Shown: positions 9,040 through 18,244 of the stretch, piece after piece
Position numbering within the stretch: position 1 is the stretch's first letter
Layout: every line of letters starts with the position of its first letter
Notes under the pieces: model-generated
What the model was told of the DNA's origin: nothing
The model's input: only the letters and a program-made list of their open reading frames with translations
Database searches by the model: none
From: Acidiluteibacter ferrifornacis
GTDB lineage: Bacteria > Bacteroidota > Bacteroidia > Flavobacteriales_E > Vicingaceae
Assembly: GCF_009909615.1 (NCBI RefSeq)
Contig: NZ_WWNE01000011.1
Location: 1-64,000 of the forward strand
DNA length: 64,000 nt
Reading direction: 5' to 3'
Position numbers and translations under genes: made by a program

Positions 9040-9070
9040 TGCCTCACGTATTTACGAATCTGTTTTAATT

Positions 9071-10261
9071 ATGAGTCAAGTTGCAGACCGCATCAATCAC
9101 TTATCTGAATCACAAACACTAGCAATGGCTCGTCGTAGTCGAGAACTTCAACAAGCTGGGATTGACATAATAAGTTTAAGTCTAGGTGAACCAGACTTTG
9201 ACACCCCTGATTTTGTAAAAAAAGCAGCTAATGAGGCTATTGCCAACAACTTCACCCATTATACTCCGGTGAACGGATATCTGGAAGTAAGACAAGCCGT
9301 TTCTGAAAAATTTAAGCGAGATAATAATTTAAATTACTCTCCTGACGAAATAGTAATTTCAACTGGTGCCAAACAATCCATTACCAATGTAATGTTGAGT
9401 ATTGTAAATCCTGGAGATGAAGTAATTGTTCCTGCTCCTTATTGGGTTAGCTACATTGAAATCATAAAAATGGCTGAAGGAATCCCAGTCATCATAGAAG
9501 CTGGAATCGAACAAGATTTTAAAGTAAGTGCTGAACAAATTGAAGCAGCAATTACTCCTAAAACTAAAATGATGATCTTCAGTACACCCTGTAATCCAAC
9601 AGGCTCGGTTTATGGGCAGCAAGAATTAAAGGAAATTGCCGAGGTCATGAAAAGAAATCCTAACTTTTTAGTGATTTCTGACGAAATATACGAACACATC
9701 AACTTTGTCAACCAACACCAGAGTTTGGCTCAATTCTCAGAAATTAAGGATCAAGTCATCACAATTAATGGTGTTTCTAAGGGTTTTGCAATGACTGGCT
9801 GGCGAATTGGATACATCGGAGCTCCAAAATGGATTGCTGATGCCTGCACTAAAATACAAGGACAAGTGACTTCAGGCACTTGCAGTATTGCCCAAAAAGC
9901 AGCTCAAGCGGCTCTTTTAGCCTCACCTGTAGTTTTAAAGGAAATGCAAACAGCATTTAGAAATCGAAGAGATTTAGTGTTAGAGTTACTTCAAAAAATT
10001 CCTGGAGTTAAAACCAACACACCTGAGGGAGCCTTTTATGTATTTCCAGATGTATCCTCTTTCTTTGGTAAGTCGTTTAATGGAAGATCCATTGAAAATG
10101 CAAATGACCTCAGCTTATTCTTATTGGATGAGGCTAAGGTAGCATTAGTAACTGGAGAAGCTTTTGGAAACCCCAATTGCATTAGAATTTCATATGCCGC
10201 TTCTGAAAGTGTTTTAACTGAAGCCTTAAAAAGAATACAAACTGCATTAGCAAAAATTTAA
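9071..10261 (+). CDS. aspC: Aspartate aminotransferase (class I PLP enzyme)
   Basis: A 396-residue class I/II aminotransferase of normal length. The PLP Schiff-base lysine is Lys237 in NGVSKGFAMTGWRIGY. Other family features are SLGEPDFDTP near the N-terminus, the FSTPCNPTGSVY loop, ISDEIYEHI with the pyridine-binding Asp and Tyr, and the C-terminal substrate Arg in CIRISYAAS. It matches the aspartate/prephenate aminotransferase subgroup (I-gamma), so it should convert aspartate and 2-oxoglutarate to oxaloacetate and glutamate; some relatives also use prephenate. A 5-bp gap separates it from the PfkB-family gene, suggesting co-transcription. Confidence 0.93.
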   Translation: MSQVADRINHLSESQTLAMARRSRELQQAGIDIISLSLGEPDFDTPDFVKKAANEAIANNFTHYTPVNGYLEVRQAVSEKFKRDNNLNYSPDEIVISTGAKQSITNVMLSIVNPGDEVIVPAPYWVSYIEIIKMAEGIPVIIEAGIEQDFKVSAEQIEAAITPKTKMMIFSTPCNPTGSVYGQQELKEIAEVMKRNPNFLVISDEIYEHINFVNQHQSLAQFSEIKDQVITINGVSKGFAMTGWRIGYIGAPKWIADACTKIQGQVTSGTCSIAQKAAQAALLASPVVLKEMQTAFRNRRDLVLELLQKIPGVKTNTPEGAFYVFPDVSSFFGKSFNGRSIENANDLSLFLLDEAKVALVTGEAFGNPNCIRISYAASESVLTEALKRIQTALAKI

Positions 10262-10266
10262 TCATC

Positions 10267-11262
10267 GTGCAAAAAGTCAACCTCACGAGTTTATTTCAAA
10301 AGTTCAACGAGTTAAACGTACTAATCATAGGCGACGTTATGGTAGATGCCTATTATTGGGGAAAAGTAGAACGCATTTCTCCAGAAGCACCTGTACCTAT
10401 TGTCGCAGTAGATTATTCCGAAAAGCGATTGGGAGGAGCAGCAAATGTAGCTTTGAATATTCAAGCTTTAGGGGCAAATGCCATTATGTGTGCTCCTATT
10501 GGTAATGACACTAGTGGAGTTGATTTTATTGAATTGTTAAACACACATCAGCTTTCAAGTGAAGGAATTTTGACCATTGAAAATAGAGTGACCACAGAGA
10601 AAACCCGCATCATTGGCAATAATTACCAAATGCTTAGAGTGGATAGGGAAACAACTGATGCTATTCCAAAAGCAGATGAAGATGCCTTTTTTCAAGTGAT
10701 TCACCAAATTATTAATGATTCGAAAATAGATGTCATTATTTTTGAAGATTATGATAAAGGAGCTATTTCTGAACGTTTAATCAAAAAGGTAGTTGACCTT
10801 GCCATCGAAAAAAATATCCCAACAACGGTAGATCCCAAAAAGAGAAATTTTAAGTTTTATAAAAATGTAACTCTATTTAAACCCAACTTAAAAGAATTAA
10901 AAGAAGGACTAAAAATAGACTTTGATAAAAAAAATAAAGCAGAATTAGAAGTAGCAATAGACCAGCTAGAAAAAGTACTCAATAACAAACAGACTCTAAT
11001 TACCTTATCAGAGTTAGGTGTATTTATCAAGAATAATTCGGAGAAACACCACATTCCAGCTCATCACCGTTCTATCGCTGATGTTTCTGGTGCAGGTGAC
11101 ACTGTAATAAGTGTGGCTTCTTTGTGTTTGGCCTTAGATATGCCTTCAAAAGTAATTGCTGAATTATCTAATCTAGCTGGTGGACTTGTTTGCGAAAAAG
11201 TGGGTGTAGTTTCTATTGTGAAGGAACAATTATTAAAAGAAGCCATAGAGATTTATAGCTAA
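10267..11262 (+). CDS. PfkB-family kinase, heptose-7-phosphate kinase (RfaE1/HldE-N) type
   Basis: A 331-residue ribokinase-fold enzyme read from GTG 10267, which lies 5 bp after aspC; no ATG gives a complete N-terminus. Features are GDVMVDAYYWGKVERISPEAP and GGAANVALNIQALG, both typical of the HldE kinase domain, and DVSGAGDT with catalytic Asp278. The family phosphorylates D-glycero-beta-D-manno-heptose 7-phosphate for LPS inner-core synthesis. The adenylyltransferase half of bifunctional HldE is absent here, as in species with separate rfaE1 and rfaE2. Substrate assignment is by similarity only. Confidence 0.85.
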   Translation: MQKVNLTSLFQKFNELNVLIIGDVMVDAYYWGKVERISPEAPVPIVAVDYSEKRLGGAANVALNIQALGANAIMCAPIGNDTSGVDFIELLNTHQLSSEGILTIENRVTTEKTRIIGNNYQMLRVDRETTDAIPKADEDAFFQVIHQIINDSKIDVIIFEDYDKGAISERLIKKVVDLAIEKNIPTTVDPKKRNFKFYKNVTLFKPNLKELKEGLKIDFDKKNKAELEVAIDQLEKVLNNKQTLITLSELGVFIKNNSEKHHIPAHHRSIADVSGAGDTVISVASLCLALDMPSKVIAELSNLAGGLVCEKVGVVSIVKEQLLKEAIEIYS

Positions 11263-11287
11263 ATGCACGGATTTACAAAATTCAGCC

Positions 11288-11295
11288 TACATTTG
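11288..11295 (+). promoter_or_regulatory. -7 box for TrkH-type transporter gene
   Basis: TACATTTG is a perfect TAnnTTTG 28 nt before ATG 11324. Confidence 0.6.
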
Positions 11296-11323
11296 ATTCT
11301 TCATTTATAGCATTTAAGCTACT

Positions 11324-13156
11324 ATGGGTATTCAGGAGTTTAGAGAAAAAATCAACCTAAGGCTATACAAGTCAAAAGGATTGGTCAATAGAATAATGAA
11401 AATTGGCGTTTTCGTAGCTTCTATTGTTGCCTTGGCTACTTTAGTATATTATTATGGATTCCCTCAAACCGACTCCTCTAAAAGTTACCTAATAGGTATT
11501 TTTAAAAGCACTTTTGTAGTTTATATTCTCAATTACATCATACAATTTATCTACGATTTTGAACCAATAGATTTTCTGAAAAGAACATGGGTAGAAGGTA
11601 TGGTAATGTTGTTTTTAGTAGTAGAAGGTATTTCATATAACCTTTTCGACCATCTCCTTATCTCCTCCTTTTTTACCAACTTGGGGTTCGCCAATGTTGG
11701 AGAATATACCAACTTATTGATTCAGCTCTACTTTCTAATAGTGGTTTGGTATGAAATCGGAAAAGGAAGTAACATTCTACCTCGTTTAAAAATTAATCCC
11801 TCCGGATTATTCTTAGGTATTTTTGTGTGTATTATTATAGCAGGAGCAGGACTATTAATGCTTCCAGAAATGACCACGATTGAAGGTGGAATGAGTTTTA
11901 TAGATGCCATCTTTACTGCTACATCAGCTGCCACAGTTACCGGTTTAGCGGTTCAGGACACTGCTCTATTTTTCACCTTTAAAGGGCAAATGATAATAAT
12001 GCTCTTGATTAAGTTTGGTGGTTTGAATGTAATTGCATTTGGTTCCTTTATCGCCTTATTCTCTAAGTTTGGTGTAGGTGTAAAACAACATTCAGTAATA
12101 GAAGATTTCTTTAACAAGAATAACTTAATGAGTGCCAGAGGCATGCTGGCGAAAGTAATCATTTGGAGTTTATTCATAGAAATATTGGGGGCTGTGCTTA
12201 CCTTTTTCGCTTGGTCTCCTGATATTCCCTTTAAATCAGTAAATGAAAAGATTTTCTTTTCCATTTTCCACTCTATTTCTGCATTGAATAGTGCAGGATT
12301 TTCACTCTTCAGTGATGGATTACACGAAGAAATAGTCAGAGACAACTATCTAGTCCACAATATTATGTGTATCCTGTTATTTTTGGGTGCCTTAGGTTTT
12401 ATGGCTATTTTCGATATTTTCAGCATTAAACGTATTCGTGAAAGAATAAAAATGCCTTGGAAATCATTAGAATTTGCCACCAAAATTTCGCTGTATTTTT
12501 CATTAGGGTTAGTACTTGTAGGTGCATTCTTTTTCTACATTTTTGAAGGAAATTATTCCTTAAAAGGTCAGACGAATGTGTTAGAAAATATTAGTCATTC
12601 TATTTTTCAATCAGTCACTACTCGATCTGGCGGTTTAAATACTGTCGATATCTCTGCACTCTCGCTTCCAACAGTTGTTGTTTTTATGTTCTTAATGTTT
12701 ATTGGTGGAGCATCTAGTTCAACTGGTGGGGGAATAAAAACATCCACCTTTGCCATTATTTGGGCGGCTACGATCAGTACCATCAAAAATAAAAAGAGAA
12801 CAGAACTTTTCTCGTATAATATTCAAGGAAATCTAGTATTGAGGGCCTATTCAGTCTTTCTATTTTTCGCAATTGGCCTATTATTAGGTTGCTTTGGCTT
12901 GGCCTACACCGAGACAAGCTTGATAGAATCAGGCAGCTTTACCTTTATTGATATTATTTTTGAAGAAGTGTCGGCATATGGTACTGTTGGATTATCCAGA
13001 GGTGTCACTTCCTCCTTATCCATGTGGGGAAAGGTCATTTTAGTTTTATCCATGTTTGCAGGAAGGGTAGGAATGTTAACAGTAGCCTATGCATTTACTA
13101 AAGAATCATTAAGTACCAATTATAAATTTGCTGATGGACATACGATGGTAGGTTAA
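11324..13156 (+). CDS. TrkH/KtrB-family potassium transporter
   Basis: A 610-residue polytopic membrane protein. Residues about 165-600 form the Trk/Ktr channel fold with four pore repeats; selectivity-filter segments visible are ATSAATVTGLAVQD, SALNSAGFSLF, VTTRSGGLNTVD and SAYGTVGLSRG. A further roughly 150-residue N-terminal region holds four or five extra helices, the long form common in Bacteroidota. It should take up K+ (possibly with Na+ or H+ coupling) with a cytoplasmic RCK subunit such as TrkA; none is encoded beside it. A perfect -7 box lies 28 nt upstream. Confidence 0.92.
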   Translation: MGIQEFREKINLRLYKSKGLVNRIMKIGVFVASIVALATLVYYYGFPQTDSSKSYLIGIFKSTFVVYILNYIIQFIYDFEPIDFLKRTWVEGMVMLFLVVEGISYNLFDHLLISSFFTNLGFANVGEYTNLLIQLYFLIVVWYEIGKGSNILPRLKINPSGLFLGIFVCIIIAGAGLLMLPEMTTIEGGMSFIDAIFTATSAATVTGLAVQDTALFFTFKGQMIIMLLIKFGGLNVIAFGSFIALFSKFGVGVKQHSVIEDFFNKNNLMSARGMLAKVIIWSLFIEILGAVLTFFAWSPDIPFKSVNEKIFFSIFHSISALNSAGFSLFSDGLHEEIVRDNYLVHNIMCILLFLGALGFMAIFDIFSIKRIRERIKMPWKSLEFATKISLYFSLGLVLVGAFFFYIFEGNYSLKGQTNVLENISHSIFQSVTTRSGGLNTVDISALSLPTVVVFMFLMFIGGASSSTGGGIKTSTFAIIWAATISTIKNKKRTELFSYNIQGNLVLRAYSVFLFFAIGLLLGCFGLAYTETSLIESGSFTFIDIIFEEVSAYGTVGLSRGVTSSLSMWGKVILVLSMFAGRVGMLTVAYAFTKESLSTNYKFADGHTMVG

Positions 13157-13173
13157 GTTTGATTATCAATCCT

Positions 13174-13181
13174 TACTTTTG
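13174..13181 (+). promoter_or_regulatory. -7 box for lgt
   Basis: TACTTTTG is a perfect TAnnTTTG 30 nt before ATG 13212. Its TTG is in frame with lgt and would be a false start. Confidence 0.7.
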
Positions 13182-13211
13182 TCAATAGCACATTTTTTTC
13201 AATTCAAATAT

Positions 13212-14372
13212 ATGTATCCAACTATAAGTGACGCGCTGAAAGACCTTTTTGGCATTAATATCCCATTACCATTGCCGTCTTTCGGCTTTTTTGTAGCCAT
13301 TTCATTTTTATTAGCGGCTTATTTCTTTACACTTGAGTTGAAAAGAAAAGAAAAGAACGGATTGTTAAAACCCACTTGGAAAACAGTAACTATAGGAGCT
13401 CCTGCATCTTTTCAAGACCTGCTATTAAATGGTTTATTCGGCTTTGCTTTAGGGTTCAAACTTCCGATTTTAATACTTGAGTACAGTCAGTTTGTGGCTA
13501 ACCCTCCTTCCTACATCCTTTCTGGTAAAGGCTATTTCATTGGTGGTGTTATAGGTGCTGCAATTGCAGTCTATTTAAGAAAAAAGGATGCCGACAAACA
13601 AAAGTTAGCAACTCCTAAAACTGAACAACAAAAAATGCAGCCGCATGAACATGTGAGCAATATGACGCTAATTGCAGCAGTAGCAGGTATTCTTGGAGCA
13701 AAATTATTTCACAACTTAGAGAATTTAGACGAGCTTTTAGCAGATCCGATTGGAGCCTTAACCAGTTTTTCTGGGTTAAGTATTTATGGCGGTTTGATTA
13801 TAGGAGGAGGTTCAGTATTATATTATGCAGTAAAAAATGGAATGACGTGGATACATGTAGCAGATGCATGTGCTCCTGGACTAATGGCTGCATATGGGAT
13901 GGGACGAGTTGGATGTCAAGTTGCCGGGGATGGTGATTGGGGAATGCCAAACGATGCTCCACAACCTGAATGGATGAGTTTTTTACCAGATTGGACCTGG
14001 GCTTACGATTATCCCAACAATGTACTCGGAATAGATATAAAAGAAGATTTTGCACAAATGGGCCTCGAAAGTATTACCGGAAAGGCTTGGCCGACTCCAT
14101 TCTATGAAACCATTATGGCATTCATTATTTTTGGAATTCTATGGAGCCTGAGAAAACGAATAGACATTCCAGGAATCATATTTAGCATTTACCTCTCTTT
14201 AAATGGAATTGAGCGATTTTTAATCGAACAAATTCGAATCAATCCGGATTATCATTTTGCAGGGCTCAGCTTTACACAAGCGGAAATGATTGCTGTGATA
14301 TTATTTCTATCTGGCATAGCTGGAATGATTTACTTTACAAAGAATAAGAATAAATACCTTCCCCAAACATGA
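13212..14372 (+). CDS. lgt: Prolipoprotein diacylglyceryl transferase
   Basis: A 386-residue membrane enzyme that moves diacylglycerol from phosphatidylglycerol to the lipobox cysteine of prolipoproteins. I start it at ATG 13212 because the in-frame TTG at 13179 belongs to a perfect -7 promoter box. The signature region AAYGMGRVGCQVAGDGDWG matches the Lgt GRxGC motif, and a later YLSLNGIERFLIEQIRINP carries the conserved Asn-Gly-xx-Arg-Phe-xx-Glu. It is the long Bacteroidota form, with an extra cytoplasmic insertion near 150 (KKDADKQKLATPKTEQQKM). Its TGA overlaps the ATG of the next gene by 4 bp. Confidence 0.93.
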   Translation: MYPTISDALKDLFGINIPLPLPSFGFFVAISFLLAAYFFTLELKRKEKNGLLKPTWKTVTIGAPASFQDLLLNGLFGFALGFKLPILILEYSQFVANPPSYILSGKGYFIGGVIGAAIAVYLRKKDADKQKLATPKTEQQKMQPHEHVSNMTLIAAVAGILGAKLFHNLENLDELLADPIGALTSFSGLSIYGGLIIGGGSVLYYAVKNGMTWIHVADACAPGLMAAYGMGRVGCQVAGDGDWGMPNDAPQPEWMSFLPDWTWAYDYPNNVLGIDIKEDFAQMGLESITGKAWPTPFYETIMAFIIFGILWSLRKRIDIPGIIFSIYLSLNGIERFLIEQIRINPDYHFAGLSFTQAEMIAVILFLSGIAGMIYFTKNKNKYLPQT

Positions 14373-15154
14373 ATTTAGAACAACTCTGTCAGGAAGTCAT
14401 CTCACTATCAACTGAGGTTGGCAATTTTATACGAGATGAAAATATCAAAGCTTCTGACGTAGAGATTAAATCTAAAAATAGCTTAGTTACTTATGTAGAT
14501 AAAACAGCTGAAAAACGACTGGTAGATGGATTGAGTGTTTTGATTCCTGAAGCTGGATTTATCGCCGAAGAAGGGACTTCAATAAAAAAAGGAGAGGTAT
14601 ACAATTGGATCATAGACCCTCTAGATGGAACAACCAATTTTATTCATGGATTGCCTGTGTATTGTATTAGTATTGCACTAAGAAAAGAAAATCAAATTAT
14701 TCTAGGCGTCATCTTTGAAATTACCTCAAGCGAATGCTTTTACGCATGGGAAAATAGTGCAGCTTTTCTGAATGGCAAACCAATTCATGTTTCAGAAACA
14801 GATGATTTGTCGCAGTCATTGATTGCCACAGGATTTCCATACTACAATTACGACCGACTAACTGAATACATGCAATTATTGCAACATTTCATGAAAGAAA
14901 CTAGAGGCATTCGTAGATTAGGGTCAGCGGCAATGGATCTTGCTTACGTCGCTTGTGGCCGAATGGATGGTTTTTTCGAGTACAGTTTGAATGCTTGGGA
15001 TGTAGCTGCGGGTGCATTTATAGTTCAACAAGCAGGTGGTCAAGTCTGTGATTTCAGTGGTGGTGACGACTATTTATTTGGGAGAGAAATAATCGCGTCG
15101 AATTCTAATTTACATGCATCATTCTTAATGTCGATAAAAAATTATATGGAGTAG
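14369..15154 (+). CDS. Inositol monophosphatase family protein (SuhB-like)
   Basis: A 261-residue Mg2+-dependent phosphatase. Metal ligands are visible in EEGTS, WIIDPLDGTTNFIHGLP and NAWDVAAGAFIVQQAGG. Members act on inositol phosphates, 3'-phosphoadenosine 5'-phosphate or other small phosphates, and E. coli SuhB also binds the transcription apparatus; the substrate here is not decided by sequence. It is translationally coupled to lgt by an ATGA overlap. Confidence 0.9.
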   Translation: MNLEQLCQEVISLSTEVGNFIRDENIKASDVEIKSKNSLVTYVDKTAEKRLVDGLSVLIPEAGFIAEEGTSIKKGEVYNWIIDPLDGTTNFIHGLPVYCISIALRKENQIILGVIFEITSSECFYAWENSAAFLNGKPIHVSETDDLSQSLIATGFPYYNYDRLTEYMQLLQHFMKETRGIRRLGSAAMDLAYVACGRMDGFFEYSLNAWDVAAGAFIVQQAGGQVCDFSGGDDYLFGREIIASNSNLHASFLMSIKNYME

Positions 15155-15195
15155 TATTTTTCTTATCTTTATAAGAATCAATAAACTACTTTATC

Positions 15196-15945
15196 ATGAA
15201 AACTTTCTTAACTGTACTGCTTGCATTAATTGTAAAAATGGGATTGGGGTGTACATGTAGTACATACTGGTCATTCTGTACATCAGCAAACCATTCTCAA
15301 ATCTATCCTGTTATTGCAGGACAAATTTTATCTTCAGACTCAACAAGTATCTCAGTTTTAGTCCTCGAAAAATTACGTGGAACCATTTCGGACACCATTA
15401 CTATTGAAAACTACGATATCAATTCCTGTGCAGATTCTTCTATGGCACTAGCCACAAGATTGGGAAATGTGGGGGATACTATTATTGCTATTTTACATCC
15501 TTACTCCAATGGCAGTTACTCTAGAAGTGAAAATTCATGTGGAATAGGCGATTTAGTAATCTCCAATGGAACTTGTACCGATTACATCGTCAATACCGTA
15601 TCCACATTCCCTAGCCCTAGCGATTACACCACCTTTAGTTATTCTACAATTATCAATAACTGGAAAGCCAATAATGGAGATTGCAGGTCTTTAGTGGGTT
15701 TGGAAAAAAGATCAATTGCATCTGGGATTTCTTTTAGTAACAACCTAGACGGTACCTTCAAAATTCAATCTATCTTCTCAGCTGATTTAAGGGTAAATGT
15801 ATACAGTCTAACAGGTAAGCTAATCAGGTTTCAATCTTTTACTGAATCCACCACCATCCATTTAGCAGGTGAAAGCAATGGAATCTACCTTTTTCAAATC
15901 ACCAATAAGGGAGTTCCTATTTTGACCAAAAAAATAATGAAGTAA
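15196..15945 (+). CDS. Secreted Cys-containing protein with probable T9SS sorting domain
   Basis: A 249-residue exported protein. The N-terminal signal peptide (about 1-18) is followed by Cys-Thr-Cys at the start of the mature chain, a layout seen in TIMP/NTR-like domains that use the N-terminal cysteine. Further cysteines near 75, 115 and 125 could form disulfides. Residues about 170-249 resemble a T9SS sorting domain (VNVYSLTGKLIRF and a final GIYLFQITNKGVPILTKKIMK), although the KxYPNPxxxx start is not clear. TATCTTTA upstream is a 7/8 match to the -7 box. Function is unknown; it could be a surface protease inhibitor-like protein, which is speculative. Confidence 0.75.
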   Translation: MKTFLTVLLALIVKMGLGCTCSTYWSFCTSANHSQIYPVIAGQILSSDSTSISVLVLEKLRGTISDTITIENYDINSCADSSMALATRLGNVGDTIIAILHPYSNGSYSRSENSCGIGDLVISNGTCTDYIVNTVSTFPSPSDYTTFSYSTIINNWKANNGDCRSLVGLEKRSIASGISFSNNLDGTFKIQSIFSADLRVNVYSLTGKLIRFQSFTESTTIHLAGESNGIYLFQITNKGVPILTKKIMK

Positions 15946-15964
15946 AATTTTCCATTATAATTAA

Positions 15965-15996
15965 AAATGCCCTTTGACTTTCGTCAAAGGGCATTT
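15965..15996. terminator. Strong bidirectional terminator
   Basis: AAATGCCCTTTGAC (15965-15978) pairs perfectly with 15983-15996 around a TTTC loop, a 14-bp stem, with A- and T-rich flanks. It separates the secreted-protein gene from convergent ettA. Confidence 0.88.
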
Positions 15997-16019
15997 CCTA
16001 TTTAATTATTATCCGAAAA

Positions 16020-17702
16020 TTAATCAGCTAATTTTTTATACTTGAATCGAGTTGGTTCTTTACCCAAACGTTTAGCTCTGTTTTCTTCGTAGTCAGAATA
16101 TCCTCCTTCGAAATAATACACATTCCCATTTCCTTCAAAAGCTAAGATGTGTGTACAAATTCTATCTAGGAACCATCTATCGTGAGAAATCACAACAGCA
16201 CACCCGGCGAAGTTTTCAATACCTTCCTCTAATGCTCTCAATGTATTTACATCGATGTCGTTGGTCGGCTCATCCAGTAACAATACGTTGGCTTCCGTTT
16301 TTAGCGTCATTGCTAAGTGCAATCTATTTCGCTCTCCACCTGATAATACTCCTACTTTTTTATTCTGATCAGAACCAGAGAAGTTAAAACGAGATATGTA
16401 AGCTCTTGCATTCAGTGTTTGACCTCCTACTTCAATGTGCTCTTGTCCATTACTAATTACTTCATAAATGGTCTTATTCGGATCTAAATCTTTGTGCGTT
16501 TGATCCACATAACCTAATTCTACCGTTTGACCCACTGCAAACTCTCCTTTGTCAGGAGTTTCTTCACCCATAATTAAACGGAACAAGGTAGTTTTACCAG
16601 CACCGTTTGGTCCAATAATTCCAACAATACCTGCAGGTGGCAACCTAAAGTTCAAGTCGTCAAATAAAATTTTACCATCAAATGCTTTTGCTACTTGCTT
16701 CGCCTCGATTACTTCATTACCCAAACGTGGTCCGTTAGGAATTGGAATTTCCAAGGTTGACTCCTTTTTCATTCCGCCTTCGCTCATCATTTTGTCGTAA
16801 TTGTTCAATCTCGCTTTCGACTTACTCTGACGACCTTTAGGGCTCATTCTCACCCATTCTAATTCTCGCTCTAAATTCTTTCTTCGCTTGCTCTCAGATT
16901 TCTCCTCTTGCGCCATTTTCTTGGTCTTCTGATCCAACCAAGAAGAATAGTTACCTTCCCATGGAATACCTTTTCCTTTGTCCAATTCAAGAATCCAACC
17001 TGCTACGTTATCTAAGAAGTATCTATCGTGAGTTACCGCGATTACAGTTCCTTTATATTGTTGTAAGTGACGCTCCAACCAATACACAGATTCGGCATCC
17101 AAGTGGTTAGTAGGCTCATCTAGTAGTAATACATCTGGCTCTTGCAACAGTAAACGACACAAAGCCACACGACGACGTTCACCACCGGACAATACTGTCA
17201 CTGGCGTATCTCCATCAGGACACTGTAGGGCATCCATTGCTCTTTGCAAACGTTGATCTAACTCCCAAGCGTTGTATTGGTCTATTTTTTCAGAAAGCTG
17301 CTCTTGCTCTTTCATTAATGCTTCCATCTTATCCGGATTCTCCAAAACTTCTGGATCTCCAAACTTCTCGTTACAAGCTTCGTATGCCTTCAACACATCC
17401 ACCACTTCCTGAACACCCTCTTCTACTACTTGTTTCACCGTTTTTTCTGGATCTAAATAAGGTTCCTGCGAAAGCATCCCTACTTTATATCCGTCAGAAA
17501 AAACAACTTCTCCTTTGATGTCTTTATCCTCTCCGGCAATTATGCGCATCAAGGTAGATTTTCCCGATCCGTTTAAACCAATTATACCAATCTTTGCACC
17601 GTAGTAAAAAGAAAGATAAATGTTACTTAAAATGGTATTTCCAGAAGGCAACACTTTGGAAACGTTTACCATTGAAAAAATAATCTTCTTATCGTCGCTC
17701 AT
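16020..17702 (-). CDS. ettA: Energy-dependent translational throttle protein EttA (ABC-F)
   Basis: A 560-residue soluble ABC-F ATPase with two nucleotide-binding domains. First domain: P-loop GLNGSGKST (about 42-50), signature LSGGERRR and Walker B LLLDEPTNHLD. Second domain: P-loop GPNGAGKTT, signature LSGGERNR and Walker B LLLDEPTNDID. The inter-domain linker around KSESKRRKNLERELEWVRMSPKGRQ is the arginine-rich arm that reaches the ribosome. EttA binds the E site and gates the first translocation according to ADP/ATP ratio. Length and motifs fit EttA better than Uup or antibiotic-resistance ABC-Fs. Confidence 0.94.
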   Translation of the reverse strand: MSDDKKIIFSMVNVSKVLPSGNTILSNIYLSFYYGAKIGIIGLNGSGKSTLMRIIAGEDKDIKGEVVFSDGYKVGMLSQEPYLDPEKTVKQVVEEGVQEVVDVLKAYEACNEKFGDPEVLENPDKMEALMKEQEQLSEKIDQYNAWELDQRLQRAMDALQCPDGDTPVTVLSGGERRRVALCRLLLQEPDVLLLDEPTNHLDAESVYWLERHLQQYKGTVIAVTHDRYFLDNVAGWILELDKGKGIPWEGNYSSWLDQKTKKMAQEEKSESKRRKNLERELEWVRMSPKGRQSKSKARLNNYDKMMSEGGMKKESTLEIPIPNGPRLGNEVIEAKQVAKAFDGKILFDDLNFRLPPAGIVGIIGPNGAGKTTLFRLIMGEETPDKGEFAVGQTVELGYVDQTHKDLDPNKTIYEVISNGQEHIEVGGQTLNARAYISRFNFSGSDQNKKVGVLSGGERNRLHLAMTLKTEANVLLLDEPTNDIDVNTLRALEEGIENFAGCAVVISHDRWFLDRICTHILAFEGNGNVYYFEGGYSDYEENRAKRLGKEPTRFKYKKLAD

Positions 17703-17797
17703 ATTCTAATGTTATTTGAAATAGGTTTCAATATTTTATGCAAATTTGACAAAAATACGACCACTATCAAGTAGTAAACTTAATTTAATACAGATTA

Positions 17798-18226
17798 ATG
17801 GCCAAAAAAGAGAAAGTTTTAATTGGAAGAGTAGAAATAGTAGATTTCCCGAAGCTTGAGCTAATAGGAATTGAGGCAAAAATTGATACTGGAGCCTATA
17901 GCACTGCTCTGCATTGTCATAAAATATGGGTAGAAGAAATTGAAGGAAAAGAGGTACTCCATTTTGACATCCTCGATCCGGATCATCCGGAGTATTCTGA
18001 AAAGATTTTTACCAGTATAGATTTCGGACAAAAGAAAGTTAAAAGTTCAAATGGACGCAAAGAAAAACGCTACATCATTAAAACAAAAATAAAATTAGCC
18101 GGAAAAACCTACCTAACTGACGTCAGTTTAACGGATAGACAAAAGATGAAATATCCAGTATTAATAGGAAGAAAACTATTAAAAAACGGATATTTGATTG
18201 ATGTTTCAAAAATAAAAATCAATTAA
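17798..18226 (+). CDS. rimB: RimB-like retropepsin-fold protease (ATP-dependent zinc protease family)
   Basis: A 142-residue protein with the KIDTGAYSTALHC motif, the Asp-Thr-Gly of single-domain retropepsin-like proteins (annotated in older schemes as ATP-dependent zinc protease), and PVLIGRKLL near the C-terminus, the usual flap/helix signature. In Pseudomonas the homologous RimB is encoded with RimK and affects its S6-modifying activity. Here it is followed after 18 bp by rimK, supporting the same partnership. The role is inferred from that precedent. Confidence 0.85.
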   Translation: MAKKEKVLIGRVEIVDFPKLELIGIEAKIDTGAYSTALHCHKIWVEEIEGKEVLHFDILDPDHPEYSEKIFTSIDFGQKKVKSSNGRKEKRYIIKTKIKLAGKTYLTDVSLTDRQKMKYPVLIGRKLLKNGYLIDVSKIKIN

Positions 18227-18244
18227 TCACATAAGTTCTCAAAG